From Actinomadura sp. 7K507 (GTDB taxonomy: Bacteria; Actinomycetota; Actinomycetes; Streptosporangiales; Streptosporangiaceae): a stretch of DNA of 54,966 bases. The notes under the pieces were generated by a model. The model did not search any database and was not told where the DNA came from. It worked only from the letters and a program-made list of their open reading frames with translations. A program made the translations under genes and the position numbers. Location of the stretch: assembly GCF_004348425.1 (NCBI RefSeq), contig NZ_SMKK01000023.1, positions 1 through 54,966 of the forward strand. The letters run 5' to 3'. Positions 1-8,199 of this stretch are shown in pieces (position 1 is the first letter of the stretch; every line of letters begins with the position of its first letter).

Positions 1-369
1 GGCCTGCTGCGGCTCCTGCTGCTGGGCCTGCTGCGGCTCCGGCTGCTCGGCCGGGGCCGCCTGGGCCTGCGGCTCGGGCGCCTCCTGCTGATCCTGCGCG
101 GCCGGGGCGCCGCCGCCGGACGGCGCCTCGCCCTCGTCCCCGATGACGGCGAGTTCGGCACCGACCTCGACGGTCTCGTCCTCGGCGACGGTGATGCTGG
201 TCAGAACGCCCGAGGCGGGCGAGGGGATCTCGGTGTCGACCTTGTCGGTCGACACCTCCAGGAGCGGCTCGTCGGTCTCGACGCGCTCGCCCTCCTTCTT
301 GAGCCAGCGGGTGACGGTGCCCTCGGTGACGCTCTCGCCGAGCTGGGGCATGGTGACGGAGACCGGCAT
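1..369 (-). CDS. sucB: Dihydrolipoamide acyltransferase (E2), N-terminal part, runs off window
   Basis: E2 core subunit of a 2-oxoacid dehydrogenase complex, carrying the acyl group on lipoyl-lysine. Only the first 123 codons are visible because the gene reads leftward off the edge. They encode one complete lipoyl domain (about residues 2-77) with the motif STDKVDTEI, where Lys43 is the lipoylated residue. An Ala/Pro/Gln-rich flexible linker (about 85-123) follows, as in multi-lipoyl E2 proteins of actinobacteria. The ATG at 367-369 has AAGGAG about 10 nt upstream. It lies 35 nt downstream of lpdA on the same strand, so E3 and E2 are probably co-transcribed. Whether the substrate is succinyl or acetyl cannot be read from this part; sucB is the usual name at this locus (DlaT in mycobacteria). 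Confidence 0.88.
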   Translation of the reverse strand, partial: MPVSVTMPQLGESVTEGTVTRWLKKEGERVETDEPLLEVSTDKVDTEIPSPASGVLTSITVAEDETVEVGAELAVIGDEGEAPSGGGAPAAQDQQEAPEPQAQAAPAEQPEPQQAQQQEPQQA

Positions 370-404
370 GTCTCAGCGACTCCTTCGGAATACTCGCACG
401 GCGT

Positions 405-1799
405 TCAGCCGTGCACGTGCAGTGGTTTGCCGGCGAGGGCGAGGTGTGCCTCGCCGACCGCCTCGGACTGGGTCGGGTGGGGGTGGATCAGCTGGGCGAC
501 CTCGCCGGGCAGGGCCTCCCAGTTGTAGATGAGCTGGCCCTCCGCGATGAGTTCGCCGACGCGCGGGCCGACCATGTGGATGCCGAGGACGGGACCGTCC
601 ACGGCCGCGATCACCTTGACCTCGCCCTGCGCCCCCAGGATCTTGCTCTTGGGGTTGCCCGCGAGGTCGTAGGCGACCTCCTTGATCTCGTACCCGCGTT
701 CACGGGCCACGGCGGACGTGATGCCGACCGAGGCCACCTCGGGTTCGGAGTAGGTGATGCGGGGGACGCCGTCGTAGTCGATCGGGGCCGGGGCCAGGCC
801 GCCGAGCCGCTCGGCGACGAGGATGCCCTCGGCGAAGCCGGCATGGGCGAGCTGCGGTGTCTGGATCAGGTCGCCGACCGCCGAGATCGTGGGGACGTTC
901 GTCCGGCAGTACTCGTCGACCTTGACGAAGCCGCCCTCGGTCTCGACGCCGGCCTCGGCCAGGCCGATGCCCTCGGAGACGGGGGCGCGCCCCACCGCGA
1001 CCAGCAGCAGCTCCGCGTCGACGTTCTTGCCGCCCTCCAGGGTGACGGAGACGCCGCCTTGCGTCGGCTTGACGCTCTCGAAGCGGGTGCCGACCTCGAA
1101 CTTGATGCCGCGCTTGCGGAACGCCCGCTCCAGCCGCTTCGAGCCGGACTCCTCCTCCAGCGGCAGCAGGTGCGGGAGGGCCTCGATGATGGTGACCTCC
1201 GCGCCGAACGAGCGCCACACGCTGGCGAACTCGACGCCGATCACGCCGCCGCCGAGGACGACGACCGACCCCGGGACGCGGTCGAGCCGCAGCGCGTGGT
1301 CGCTGGAGATGATCCGCTCGCCGTCGATCTCCAGGCCGGGCAGCGACTTGGGCACCGCTCCCGTGCCGAGCACGATGTGGCGTCCCTCGATCGTCCGGGC
1401 CTCACCGCCGTTGGTGGTCACCTCCACCGTGGTCGGGCCGCTCAACCGCCCGGCGCCGTGCACGACCTCGATGCCCCGCGTCTTGATCAGACCGGTGAGG
1501 CCCTTGACGGTCGTCGAGACGACCTTGTCCTTGTAGGCGTTCACGCCGACGATGTCGATGCCCTCGAACGTGGCCTTCACGCCGAACTTGGCGGCTTCGC
1601 GGGACTGGTCCGCCACCTCGGCCGCGTGCAGCAGCGCCTTGGTGGGAATGCATCCGCGGTTGAGGCACGTCCCGCCGAGGGACTCGTCCCGCTCGATGAG
1701 CGCGACGGACTTGCCGAGCTCGGCGGCGCGCAGCGCACACGCGTATCCGCCGCTGCCGGCACCTAGGACGACGATGTCGAAGGGGCCGCTGTCAGCCAC
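405..1799 (-). CDS. lpdA: Dihydrolipoyl dehydrogenase (E3)
   Basis: Flavoprotein that reoxidises dihydrolipoyl groups of 2-oxoacid dehydrogenase complexes with NAD+. The N-terminus has the FAD-binding motif GAGSGG, then the redox disulfide GGTCLNRGCIPTK (Cys45, Cys50). A second dinucleotide motif GGGVIGVEFA lies mid-protein, and the interface-domain motif HPHPTQSE near the C-terminus contains the catalytic His-Glu pair. At 464 residues it has normal family length. I chose GTG at 1797-1799 over the GTG 30 nt upstream because AAGGGAG sits 7-8 nt before it and the N-terminus then matches family length. The next gene downstream is the E2 gene sucB; pepA lies upstream with a promoter-like sequence between. 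Confidence 0.93.
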   Translation of the reverse strand: MADSGPFDIVVLGAGSGGYACALRAAELGKSVALIERDESLGGTCLNRGCIPTKALLHAAEVADQSREAAKFGVKATFEGIDIVGVNAYKDKVVSTTVKGLTGLIKTRGIEVVHGAGRLSGPTTVEVTTNGGEARTIEGRHIVLGTGAVPKSLPGLEIDGERIISSDHALRLDRVPGSVVVLGGGVIGVEFASVWRSFGAEVTIIEALPHLLPLEEESGSKRLERAFRKRGIKFEVGTRFESVKPTQGGVSVTLEGGKNVDAELLLVAVGRAPVSEGIGLAEAGVETEGGFVKVDEYCRTNVPTISAVGDLIQTPQLAHAGFAEGILVAERLGGLAPAPIDYDGVPRITYSEPEVASVGITSAVARERGYEIKEVAYDLAGNPKSKILGAQGEVKVIAAVDGPVLGIHMVGPRVGELIAEGQLIYNWEALPGEVAQLIHPHPTQSEAVGEAHLALAGKPLHVHG

Positions 1800-1895
1800 T
1801 GGTCCGCTCCCTTTCCCCGGTTGTGGCACCGCGTGGATCGAGGCGCCCTGGGCGGGACGGGGCGCACCGGTACCCGGGCCCCCACCGCCACGAGA

Positions 1896-1924
1896 AATCT
1901 ATTCTGTTCTCCACCCGATGACAG
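1896..1924 (-). promoter_or_regulatory. Putative promoter of lpdA-sucB
   Basis: On the minus strand CTGTCA (1919-1924) and TAGATT (1896-1901) are separated by 17 nt, close to the housekeeping TTGACA/TANNNT pattern. This places a start site near 1889, about 90 nt upstream of the lpdA start codon. It is the only AT-richer stretch in the 107-bp gap after pepA. Confidence 0.45.
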
Positions 1925-1936
1925 CGGGCGGGCCCC

Positions 1937-3427
1937 CTACAGAATTCCGGCCGCGACGTCCTCCGCGATCTGGATGAGCGTCCGGGCCGCGGCGCCGGTG
2001 CCGCCCTTCGGGGTGTAGCCGTAGGGCTCGCCCTTGTTGAACGCCGGCCCCGCGATGTCGAGGTGCGCCCACCTGACGCCGTCCGGCACGAACTCCTTGA
2101 GGAACGTCCCGGCGACGAGCATTCCGCCCCACCGCTCGCCGCTGATGTTGGCGATGTCGGCGACCGCCGAGTCGAGGCCCTTGCGCAGCTCCGCCGGGAG
2201 CGGCATGCCCCACGACGGCTCCCCGGCGCGATCGGCCGCCGCGACCACCTTCTCACGGACGTCGTCGTCGTTGGCCATGACCCCGGTGGTCCGGGTTCCG
2301 AGCGCGACGAGCTGCGCGCCGGTCAGCGTGGCCACGTCGACGATCAGGTCGGGGGAGTCCTCGCCCGAGCGGACGAGGGCGTCGGCCAGGACCAGGCGCC
2401 CCTCGGCGTCGGTGTTGAGGACCTCGACGGTCTTGCCGCCGTAGATGCGCAGCACGTCGGACGGGCGCTGGGCGGTGCCGCTCGGCATGTTCTCGGCGAT
2501 GGCCAGGTAGCCGACCACGTTGACCTTGGGGGCGAGCCCGGCGATGCCGGCCAGCGCGCCGAGCACCGCCGCCGCGCCGCCCATGTCGGACTTCATCCAG
2601 TCCATGGCCTCCGCGGGCTTGAGGGACAGGCCGCCGGAGTCGAACGTGATGCCCTTGCCGACGAGGGCGAGGGTCTTGGACGCCTCGGGGTGGGTGTAGG
2701 AGAGGCGGACGAGCCGCGGCGGGTTGACCGAGCCCTGCCCGACGCCCGCGATGCCGCCGTAGCCGCCTTCCACCAGGCCCTTCTCGTCGAGCACCTCGAT
2801 GGACAGGCCGGTCTCCCCGGCGACCCGCTCGGCCTCGTCGGCGAGGTCCTCGGGGGACAGGTGCGACGGCGGCGTGTTGACCAGGTCGCGGACGAGCCGG
2901 ACCGAGGCGGCGAGGGTCCGCGCGCGTTCGACGGCGGCCTCTCCGGAGGCGGAGGTGACCAGCCGGATCTCCTCGACCGGGCTCTTGTGCTCGTCGCCGG
3001 TGCGGTAGGAGTCGAAGGAGTAGGCGCCGAGCAGCGCGCCCAGCGCGACGGCCTCGATGCCCTCGGCGGAGCCGTCGCCCGACGCGGCGGGCAGCGCGAC
3101 GGCGACCCTGGCGGTGCCGGCGAGGGAGCGGATCGCGGCGCCGGCGGCGCGGCGCACGTCCTCGGCGGCGGGGCTGTCGCCGAGCCCCACGGCGACGACG
3201 ACCTTGGCGGTGACGGCGCCGAGCGCGGGCAGCTTGGTGATCTCCCCGGCCTTGCCGGTGGCGCCCAGCGCGCCCAGCGCCTCCGCGAGCCTCCCGTCCA
3301 GCGCGCGGTCGAGGTCCTCGGAGCCGGCGGCCGGGGCGGGGCCCGCCTCGGCTGGGGCGACGCCGATCACGATCGCGTCGACGTCGATGCCGGCCAGGTT
3401 TCCGCTGTCAAGGCTGATGGTCGTCAC
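1937..3427 (-). CDS. pepA: Leucyl aminopeptidase (M17 family)
   Basis: Cytosolic di-zinc/manganese aminopeptidase releasing N-terminal residues from peptides. The C-terminal catalytic half contains the M17 signature NTDAEGRLVLADAL, the metal-binding segment VGKGITFDSGGLSLK, and DMGGAAAVLG. The N-terminal 160 residues form the poorly conserved macro-like domain. At 496 residues from GTG 3425-3427 it has typical length; GGGAGGA lies somewhat far upstream (about 15 nt), and no better in-frame start is visible. It is transcribed toward lpdA and follows cobS on the same strand with a 70-bp gap. PepA homologues can also bind DNA in other bacteria; nothing here shows that. Confidence 0.92.
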   Translation of the reverse strand: MTTISLDSGNLAGIDVDAIVIGVAPAEAGPAPAAGSEDLDRALDGRLAEALGALGATGKAGEITKLPALGAVTAKVVVAVGLGDSPAAEDVRRAAGAAIRSLAGTARVAVALPAASGDGSAEGIEAVALGALLGAYSFDSYRTGDEHKSPVEEIRLVTSASGEAAVERARTLAASVRLVRDLVNTPPSHLSPEDLADEAERVAGETGLSIEVLDEKGLVEGGYGGIAGVGQGSVNPPRLVRLSYTHPEASKTLALVGKGITFDSGGLSLKPAEAMDWMKSDMGGAAAVLGALAGIAGLAPKVNVVGYLAIAENMPSGTAQRPSDVLRIYGGKTVEVLNTDAEGRLVLADALVRSGEDSPDLIVDVATLTGAQLVALGTRTTGVMANDDDVREKVVAAADRAGEPSWGMPLPAELRKGLDSAVADIANISGERWGGMLVAGTFLKEFVPDGVRWAHLDIAGPAFNKGEPYGYTPKGGTGAAARTLIQIAEDVAAGIL

Positions 3428-3497
3428 GTAGCACGATGTTAGTCCTCCCGGTGACCGGTTTCGTCCTTTTGGATCAAGCATTGCGCGTCCCGGGGGC

Positions 3498-4265
3498 TCA
3501 GCGGCCCGGCGGGACGGCGGCGAGAACGATCAGTGCGGCCGTGGTCGCGACCTCCACCAGAGCGCCCAGGACGTCGCCGGTCACGCCGCCGAGGCGGCGG
3601 ACCGCGTGGCGGAGCAGCAGGAGCGCGGCGGCCGTGGCGGCGGCCACCGCGGCCACGGCGTGCACGGCGCCGCCGAGACCTCCGGCCGCCGCCCCGGCCG
3701 CCGTGGCGGCGACCACGACCGCCGCGGTGACGGCGGCCGCGGCGCGGGCGGGAACGGTGCCGGCCACCGTGGCGCCGAGGCCGCCGGGACGCGCGGACGG
3801 GACTCCGGTGCGGCAGGCCCAGGGGAGCGCGAGGCGTCCGGCGGCCGCCGCGATCAGCACCGCCACGGCGGGATCGGGGGCCGCGGCCAGGGCGGCGACC
3901 TGGATCAGCAGCGTCAGCAGGAGGGTGACGACGCCGAACGGGCCGATGTCGGACCGCTTCATGATCGTCAACGCCTCGCCGGCGGGCCGCCCGCTGCCCA
4001 GGCCGTCGGCGAGGTCGGCCAGGCCGTCCAGGTGCAGGGCGCGCGTGACCGCCGCCATCACGGCCACGGCGAGTGCGGCCGCCGGCAGACCCGGCATGCC
4101 GAGCAGGCCGCCCGCGAGCAGGACCAGGGCGGCCGCGCCGCCGGCGATCAGGCCGACCGCCGGGGCGAGCAGCATGGCCGCGCGTGCGGTGCCCCGGTCG
4201 ATCCGCTCCGTCCCGGCCGGGACGACGGTGAGCAGCGTGACCGCCAGCCGCAGACCGGCGATCAT
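3498..4265 (-). CDS. cobS: Adenosylcobinamide-GDP ribazoletransferase (cobalamin 5'-phosphate synthase)
   Basis: Integral membrane enzyme joining adenosylcobinamide-GDP and alpha-ribazole in the last steps of cobalamin assembly. The 255-residue protein is almost entirely hydrophobic (several Ala/Val/Leu-rich helices) and has the conserved family segment LHLDGLADLADGLG near residue 80. It includes the Asp-rich sequence typical of CobS, followed by AGEALTIMKRSDIGPFG. The ATG at 4263-4265 overlaps the stop codon of cobU (ATGA), so the two genes are translationally coupled. A longer upstream open frame is a shadow of cobU. Confidence 0.92.
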   Translation of the reverse strand: MIAGLRLAVTLLTVVPAGTERIDRGTARAAMLLAPAVGLIAGGAAALVLLAGGLLGMPGLPAAALAVAVMAAVTRALHLDGLADLADGLGSGRPAGEALTIMKRSDIGPFGVVTLLLTLLIQVAALAAAPDPAVAVLIAAAAGRLALPWACRTGVPSARPGGLGATVAGTVPARAAAAVTAAVVVAATAAGAAAGGLGGAVHAVAAVAAATAAALLLLRHAVRRLGGVTGDVLGALVEVATTAALIVLAAVPPGR

Positions 4266-5206
4266 CCGAGCTCCATGACGCGCCCCGCCATGACCAGCGC
4301 CGCGTCCTCGGACTCGGCCGCGAGCATCCGGTTGATCCCGCCGAGCATGTCGCGGAACGCGCGTCCGGACGGTGTCGCGGGCACCAGCGACAGGCCGACC
4401 TCGTCGCTCACGGCGACCACGCGCGCCCGCGTCCCGCGCCATGCCGCGACCAGATCGTCCAGAAGCGGCTGGACGAGCCGCGGGTCGTCCCATGCGGCGG
4501 CCTCGTCCATCGCGGCGGCGAGCCATGTGCCGATGCCGTCCACCAGTACCGCCCCCGTCGCGGACTCCAGGACACCCGTCAGGTCGGTCGTCTCGGCGGT
4601 GCGCCACCATGCCGGACGGCGGAGCCGATGGGCGGCGACACGTTCGTTCCATTCCGCGTCGTCGTCGCTGACCGGGCCGGTCGCGACGTAGAGGACCTCG
4701 GGGCAGGCGGCCAGACGGAGTTCCGCCTCGGCGGACTTGCCTGACCGCGTCCCGCCCAGGAGGAGGGTCCGGTGCGGGCCCTCCTGGGGGGCGTTCCAGA
4801 AGGCCATGCGGCGTGTCAGTTCGGCGGAAGACGGGACGCGGTGGTTCACGTGAATGGCCACCACGTCCGTCTTGGACGTGGCCGCTCCCATGTGCCGCAA
4901 ATAGCCCAGGTGTTCTGGGGAACCCGCGAGGTCCAGCAGGACGGCGTCGTACCGGACATCCGCCGCAGGCTCCGGTCTGGCGCCTGGGGAGCCCGCCACC
5001 AGAACCCGTTCGCCGTGCGGGCCGCGGAACTCGTATCCGCCGGGTACGTCCGTGCGGTGGCAGTCTTCGAGCGGCACACCGTCGATGACGGCTCCGAACG
5101 GCTCATGCCGGACGCCGGCGGCGCGCAGGCGGTTGCACGACGCGCAGCGGCACCCCTGCTCGGGCCAGCCTTCCGGAGCGGCGACGCCGCGAAGTTCGAT
5201 GTTCAT
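4262..5206 (-). CDS. cobU: Adenosylcobinamide kinase/guanylyltransferase with N-terminal reduced MBL-like domain
   Basis: Phosphorylates adenosylcobinamide and transfers GMP to it, making the substrate of CobS, whose start codon overlaps this gene's stop. The catalytic domain is residues 145-314: Walker A GGTRSGKS (151-158), VDGIGTWLAAAM, and SDEVGLSLVPATPSGRAF, which matches the CobU nucleotide-handling region. Residues 1-140 are an extra domain resembling the metallo-beta-lactamase fold seen N-terminal to CobU in other actinobacteria (CRCASC near residue 20, KTDVVAIHVNH near 112-122). The central part that would carry an HxHxDH metal site is missing. Start ATG 5204-5206 is chosen because the N-terminal strand MNIELRG fits the domain. 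The call is firm for the kinase domain and inferred for the N-terminus. Confidence 0.88.
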   Translation of the reverse strand: MNIELRGVAAPEGWPEQGCRCASCNRLRAAGVRHEPFGAVIDGVPLEDCHRTDVPGGYEFRGPHGERVLVAGSPGARPEPAADVRYDAVLLDLAGSPEHLGYLRHMGAATSKTDVVAIHVNHRVPSSAELTRRMAFWNAPQEGPHRTLLLGGTRSGKSAEAELRLAACPEVLYVATGPVSDDDAEWNERVAAHRLRRPAWWRTAETTDLTGVLESATGAVLVDGIGTWLAAAMDEAAAWDDPRLVQPLLDDLVAAWRGTRARVVAVSDEVGLSLVPATPSGRAFRDMLGGINRMLAAESEDAALVMAGRVMELG

Positions 5207-5272
5207 CTTGTCCCGAACCCTACGATTACGCTCACCTGGAAGGATCACGACGTCCCCGTCAGGAGGACTCCG

Positions 5273-6145
5273 GTGGGCAACCCCCCGAACGCACCATGGC
5301 CGGGCGCGCAGCCGCCCTACGGCCCACCGCCCGGCGCCCCGGGCGGCCCACCCGGAGGTCCCCCGCCGGGCGGGCCCGGCTGGCAGCCCGGCCCTCCCGG
5401 GCCACAGCCCCCGCCACGGGGCAAGGGCGGCGGCGCCGGCCTGGCGATCGCGCTGGGCGCCGGCGGCCTGGTCCTGGTGCTGGCCGCGGCCACGGTCCTC
5501 TTCTTCGCCTTCCAGGGCGACAGCGGCGACGGGGGAGGCGGAGGCGATCTCCAGCTGAAGGCGGGGAAGATCGCTGGGGGCGCCGAGGCCACGCCGCTGC
5601 CCGACGGGAGCCTGGCGATGGCCCGCCCAGGCGTCACGTCCCCCGTCGTGGACGTCTACGAGGACTTCGCCTGCCCGCACTGCGGCGACTTCGACCGCAA
5701 GCACGACCCCATGCTCAAGGAGCTGGCGGTCTCCGGGGACGCCAAGGTGGTCTTCCGCCCGATGCTGGTCTTCAACGAGAGCAACCAGCCGGCGCACGAC
5801 AACTCGCTCCGCGCGGCGGCCGCGCTGCGCTGCGTCGGAGACGGCGCGCGATGGCTCTCCTACCAGGACGCCCTCTACGCCAACCAGCCGTCCTCCCTCA
5901 CCTCGGCCGGCTACCCGAAGGAGGACCTGATCTCCTTCGCCGCCGAACTCGGGATCACCGGTGACGACTTCACATCATGCGTCGAGTCCCAGCGCTACGC
6001 CGAGAGCGTGAAGAAGGTCAGCCAGGGCTACATATCCTCCGGCGTCCAGGGAACCCCCAGCGTGCAGGTGAACGGCCGCACCCTGAGCTCATCCGAGATC
6101 GACACCCCGGACGCGATGCGCCGGGCCATCCAGGCCGCGTCCTAG
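5273..6145 (+). CDS. Membrane-anchored DsbA-like thiol:disulfide oxidoreductase
   Basis: Extracytoplasmic thioredoxin-fold protein, probably forming or isomerising disulfides in secreted proteins. Residues 1-50 are Pro/Gly-rich cytoplasmic sequence and residues about 54-80 form one transmembrane segment. A Gly-rich spacer leads to the DsbA/DSBA_2-type domain (about 105-290). The active site is CPHC (Cys134, Cys137) in EDFACPHCGDFD, and the cis-proline loop is GTPSVQVNG near the C-terminus. GTG at 5273-5275 is chosen because AGGAGG lies 6 nt upstream; the frame is open further upstream but that part shadows cobU. The gene is divergent from cobU with a 66-bp gap. Specific partner proteins are unknown. 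Confidence 0.87.
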   Translation: MGNPPNAPWPGAQPPYGPPPGAPGGPPGGPPPGGPGWQPGPPGPQPPPRGKGGGAGLAIALGAGGLVLVLAAATVLFFAFQGDSGDGGGGGDLQLKAGKIAGGAEATPLPDGSLAMARPGVTSPVVDVYEDFACPHCGDFDRKHDPMLKELAVSGDAKVVFRPMLVFNESNQPAHDNSLRAAAALRCVGDGARWLSYQDALYANQPSSLTSAGYPKEDLISFAAELGITGDDFTSCVESQRYAESVKKVSQGYISSGVQGTPSVQVNGRTLSSSEIDTPDAMRRAIQAAS

Positions 6146-6184
6146 GAAAGCGCTAGTCTCACCGCTACTAGGGAGGTGGGCGCG

Positions 6185-6382
6185 ATGGCGTGGAGCTGGC
6201 GTTTGGAGAGGGCCGACGGACGCACGGTCGGCGTGTCGGAGGAGACCTTCTCCACTCAGGCCGACGCGGAGAGCTGGCTGGGAGAGAACTGGCGGGGGCT
6301 GCGCGCCGAGGAGGTCGACAAGGTGACCTTGCTGGACGGCGAGTCGCTCGTCTACGAGATGAGCCTGCACGACCCGGAGTGA
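6185..6382 (+). CDS. Small conserved actinobacterial protein of unknown function
   Basis: 65-residue, Trp-rich, acidic protein (begins MAWSWRLERADG; core STQADAESWLGENWRGL). Similar short proteins of about 60-70 residues recur at this position in actinomycete genomes as far as I recall, but I know no function. The ATG at 6185-6187 has GGGAGG 8 nt upstream; an in-frame GTG nine bases earlier overlaps that ribosome-binding site and is not used here. It follows the DsbA-like gene by 39 bp and is closed by a hairpin shared with the convergent aldo/keto reductase gene. There is no signal peptide or membrane segment, so it is probably cytosolic. Confidence 0.75.
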   Translation: MAWSWRLERADGRTVGVSEETFSTQADAESWLGENWRGLRAEEVDKVTLLDGESLVYEMSLHDPE

Positions 6383-6391
6383 CCGGACGCG

Positions 6392-6424
6392 GAGGGCCGC
6401 GGGGCGATCGGCTCCGCGGCCCTC
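6392..6424. terminator. Bidirectional hairpin between convergent genes
   Basis: GAGGGCCGCGG (6392-6402) pairs perfectly with CCGCGGCCCTC (6414-6424), an 11-bp stem with an 11-nt loop and no T tract. It sits exactly between the convergent stop codons at 6382 and 6436. Confidence 0.6.
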
Positions 6425-6435
6425 GCGGGGGGCCG

Positions 6436-7437
6436 TCAGGGGCGGCGGTCCGGGCTGACGGTCTTGCCGGGGTCGCGGATGACGACCGGGTCGAGGATGG
6501 CGTCGATCCGCTTCAGCACGTCGGCGTCGAGCTTGACGCCGGCCGCCTTCACGTTGTCGGCGACCTGTTCCGGACGGGTCGCGCCCACGATCGCCGACGA
6601 CACGTTCGGGTTCTGGAGCGTCCAGGCGATGGCGAGCTGAGCCATCGACAGCCCGAGGTCGTCCGCGATCGGCCGCAGTTCCTGCACGCGTGCCAGCAGG
6701 TCGTCGTTCAGGTAGCGCTTGATCATGTCGGCGCCGCCCTTGTCGTCGGTGGCGCGCGACCCCTCGGGCAGCGGCCGCCCCGGCTCGTACTTGCCGGTCA
6801 GGACGCCCTGCGCGATCGGAGACCAGACGATCTGGCCGATGCCCTCCCGCTCGCACAGCGGGACGACCTCGCCCTCGATGACCCGCCACAGCATCGAGTA
6901 CTGCGGCTGGCTCGAGACGATCCGGTCGAACCCCATCTCGTCGGCGATCCTGAGGGCGCGTTCGATCTCCTCGGCCCGCCACTCCGAGACGCCGACGTAG
7001 AGGACCTTGCCCTGCCGGACGAGGTCGTCGAACGCCCGCAGCGTCTCTTCCAGGGGCGTCTCGTAGTCGAACCGGTGGGCCTGGTAGAGGTCCACGTAGT
7101 CGGTCCCGAGGCGGCGCAGGGAGCCGTGGGCGGACTCCATGATGTGCTTGCGCGACAGGCCCCGGTCGTTCACGCCGGGACCGGTGGGCCAGTAGACCTT
7201 GGTGAAGATCTCCAGCCCCTCGCGGCGCTGCCCCTTGAGCGCGCGCCCGAGGACGTCCTCGGCGCGCGTGCCGGCGTAGGCGTCGGCGGTGTCGAAGGTG
7301 GTGATCCCCTCGTCGAGGGCCGCCCGCACGCACGCGCGTGCCGCGTCCTCCTCGACCTGGGAGCCGTGGGTGAGCCAGTTGCCGTACGCGATCTCGCTGA
7401 TCTTCAGACCGCTCCGGCCCAGTTTTCGGAACTCCAT
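6436..7437 (-). CDS. Aldo/keto reductase family oxidoreductase
   Basis: NADPH-dependent (beta/alpha)8 oxidoreductase. The 333-residue protein shows the AKR signature with catalytic Asp and Tyr in TFDTADAYAGTRAEDVLG, the catalytic-Lys region LEIFTKVYWPTG, and the His-containing strand YVDLYQAHRFD. The C-terminal NADP-binding segment is SSAIVGATRPEQVADN. The pattern is that of the AKR11/KvAP-like group (YghZ/Kv-beta relatives); the substrate cannot be inferred. The start ATG at 7435-7437 gives the standard N-terminus MEFRKLGRSGLKIS. It is transcribed convergently with the small gene upstream and in the same direction as the DUF3043 gene, 53 bp away. Confidence 0.93.
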   Translation of the reverse strand: MEFRKLGRSGLKISEIAYGNWLTHGSQVEEDAARACVRAALDEGITTFDTADAYAGTRAEDVLGRALKGQRREGLEIFTKVYWPTGPGVNDRGLSRKHIMESAHGSLRRLGTDYVDLYQAHRFDYETPLEETLRAFDDLVRQGKVLYVGVSEWRAEEIERALRIADEMGFDRIVSSQPQYSMLWRVIEGEVVPLCEREGIGQIVWSPIAQGVLTGKYEPGRPLPEGSRATDDKGGADMIKRYLNDDLLARVQELRPIADDLGLSMAQLAIAWTLQNPNVSSAIVGATRPEQVADNVKAAGVKLDADVLKRIDAILDPVVIRDPGKTVSPDRRP

Positions 7438-7490
7438 GGCCCGACCCTAGCCCGCCGGTGATCCGATGGATCCGGCCGCGGGCCGCCCGG

Positions 7491-8066
7491 TCAGACCTTG
7501 TCCTTCTCCCCGATCTTCACTTGCGGGTTGGGGATCCGCAGCCGCCGGATCTGCATGGCGCGCATCGCGGCGTACATGCCGACGCCCTTGGCGCTCTCCT
7601 CGGGATAGCGCTCGGCGGCCAGCCTCTTGATGCCGCGGCTCAGCAGGATGCCCTCGGCGAACACGACGAAGAGCAGCAGCGGCGGCGCGAACAGCACGAG
7701 CAGCCGGGCGACCGGGATCGGCATCACGCTCAGCAGCACGATCGCGAACATGGCGTACATGAGGTAGGAGCCGACGGTCCGCCGCGAGTCGACGTAGTCG
7801 CGGGCGAGCCTGCGCACCGGGCCCTTGTCCCGCTTGAGCAGGTGCGCCTCGTCGCCCTTGGCCATGCCGGCGCGGACCTTGGTGCGGTCGGCCGCCTGCT
7901 TCTCCCGCATCTTCTTGTAGGCCTCTTTGCGGGTGGCCGGTGCGGTGATCGGCTGCCTGCGGAGTTTCTCGGCATCCCTGCGCTTGGGCGTGGGGCGGCC
8001 CTTGCCTCCCGGCTTTACTACCTGAGGAGGATTCGCCGGGGCCTCAGGGGTACGACGCTTGAACAC
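7491..8066 (-). CDS. DUF3043 membrane protein
   Basis: 191-residue protein with a long Lys/Arg-rich cytoplasmic N-terminus (residues 1-95, motif RRDAEKLRRQPITAPATRKE). Two adjacent transmembrane segments (about 102-122 and 126-147) and a basic C-terminal tail follow. This layout and length match the actinobacterial DUF3043 family, whose function is unknown to me. It is divergent from pspA with a 133-bp intergenic region. That adjacency to the envelope-stress cluster is the only functional hint; any link is inference. Confidence 0.82.
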   Translation of the reverse strand: MFKRRTPEAPANPPQVVKPGGKGRPTPKRRDAEKLRRQPITAPATRKEAYKKMREKQAADRTKVRAGMAKGDEAHLLKRDKGPVRRLARDYVDSRRTVGSYLMYAMFAIVLLSVMPIPVARLLVLFAPPLLLFVVFAEGILLSRGIKRLAAERYPEESAKGVGMYAAMRAMQIRRLRIPNPQVKIGEKDKV

Positions 8067-8106
8067 GGGATCAGCCTACCGGGCTGCGAACATCGTGGCT
8101 GCCTCG

Positions 8107-8118
8107 CGCGTTAACGCG
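8107..8118. promoter_or_regulatory. 12-bp perfect palindrome in the pspA upstream region
   Basis: CGCGTTAACGCG lies in the 133-bp divergent region between the DUF3043 gene and pspA, 82 bp before the pspA ATG and followed by the AT-richer GGTGATAAG (8122-8130), which could hold a -10 element. It could be an operator. In mycobacteria pspA is controlled by ClgR, whose sites contain CGC...GCG half-sites, but the spacing here (6 rather than 5) does not match exactly, so no regulator is named. Confidence 0.3.
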
Positions 8119-8199
8119 TAGGGTGATAAGAACCCCAGCAGTGGTCATTGAGCCCAGTTCACGACTGAGGCGACAGCACGAAGGGACCGGCGCCGCGCG

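Noticed and set aside
8107..8118. A ClgR operator for pspA.
   Set aside because: The palindrome has six rather than five bases between CGC and GCG, so I report only a palindrome.
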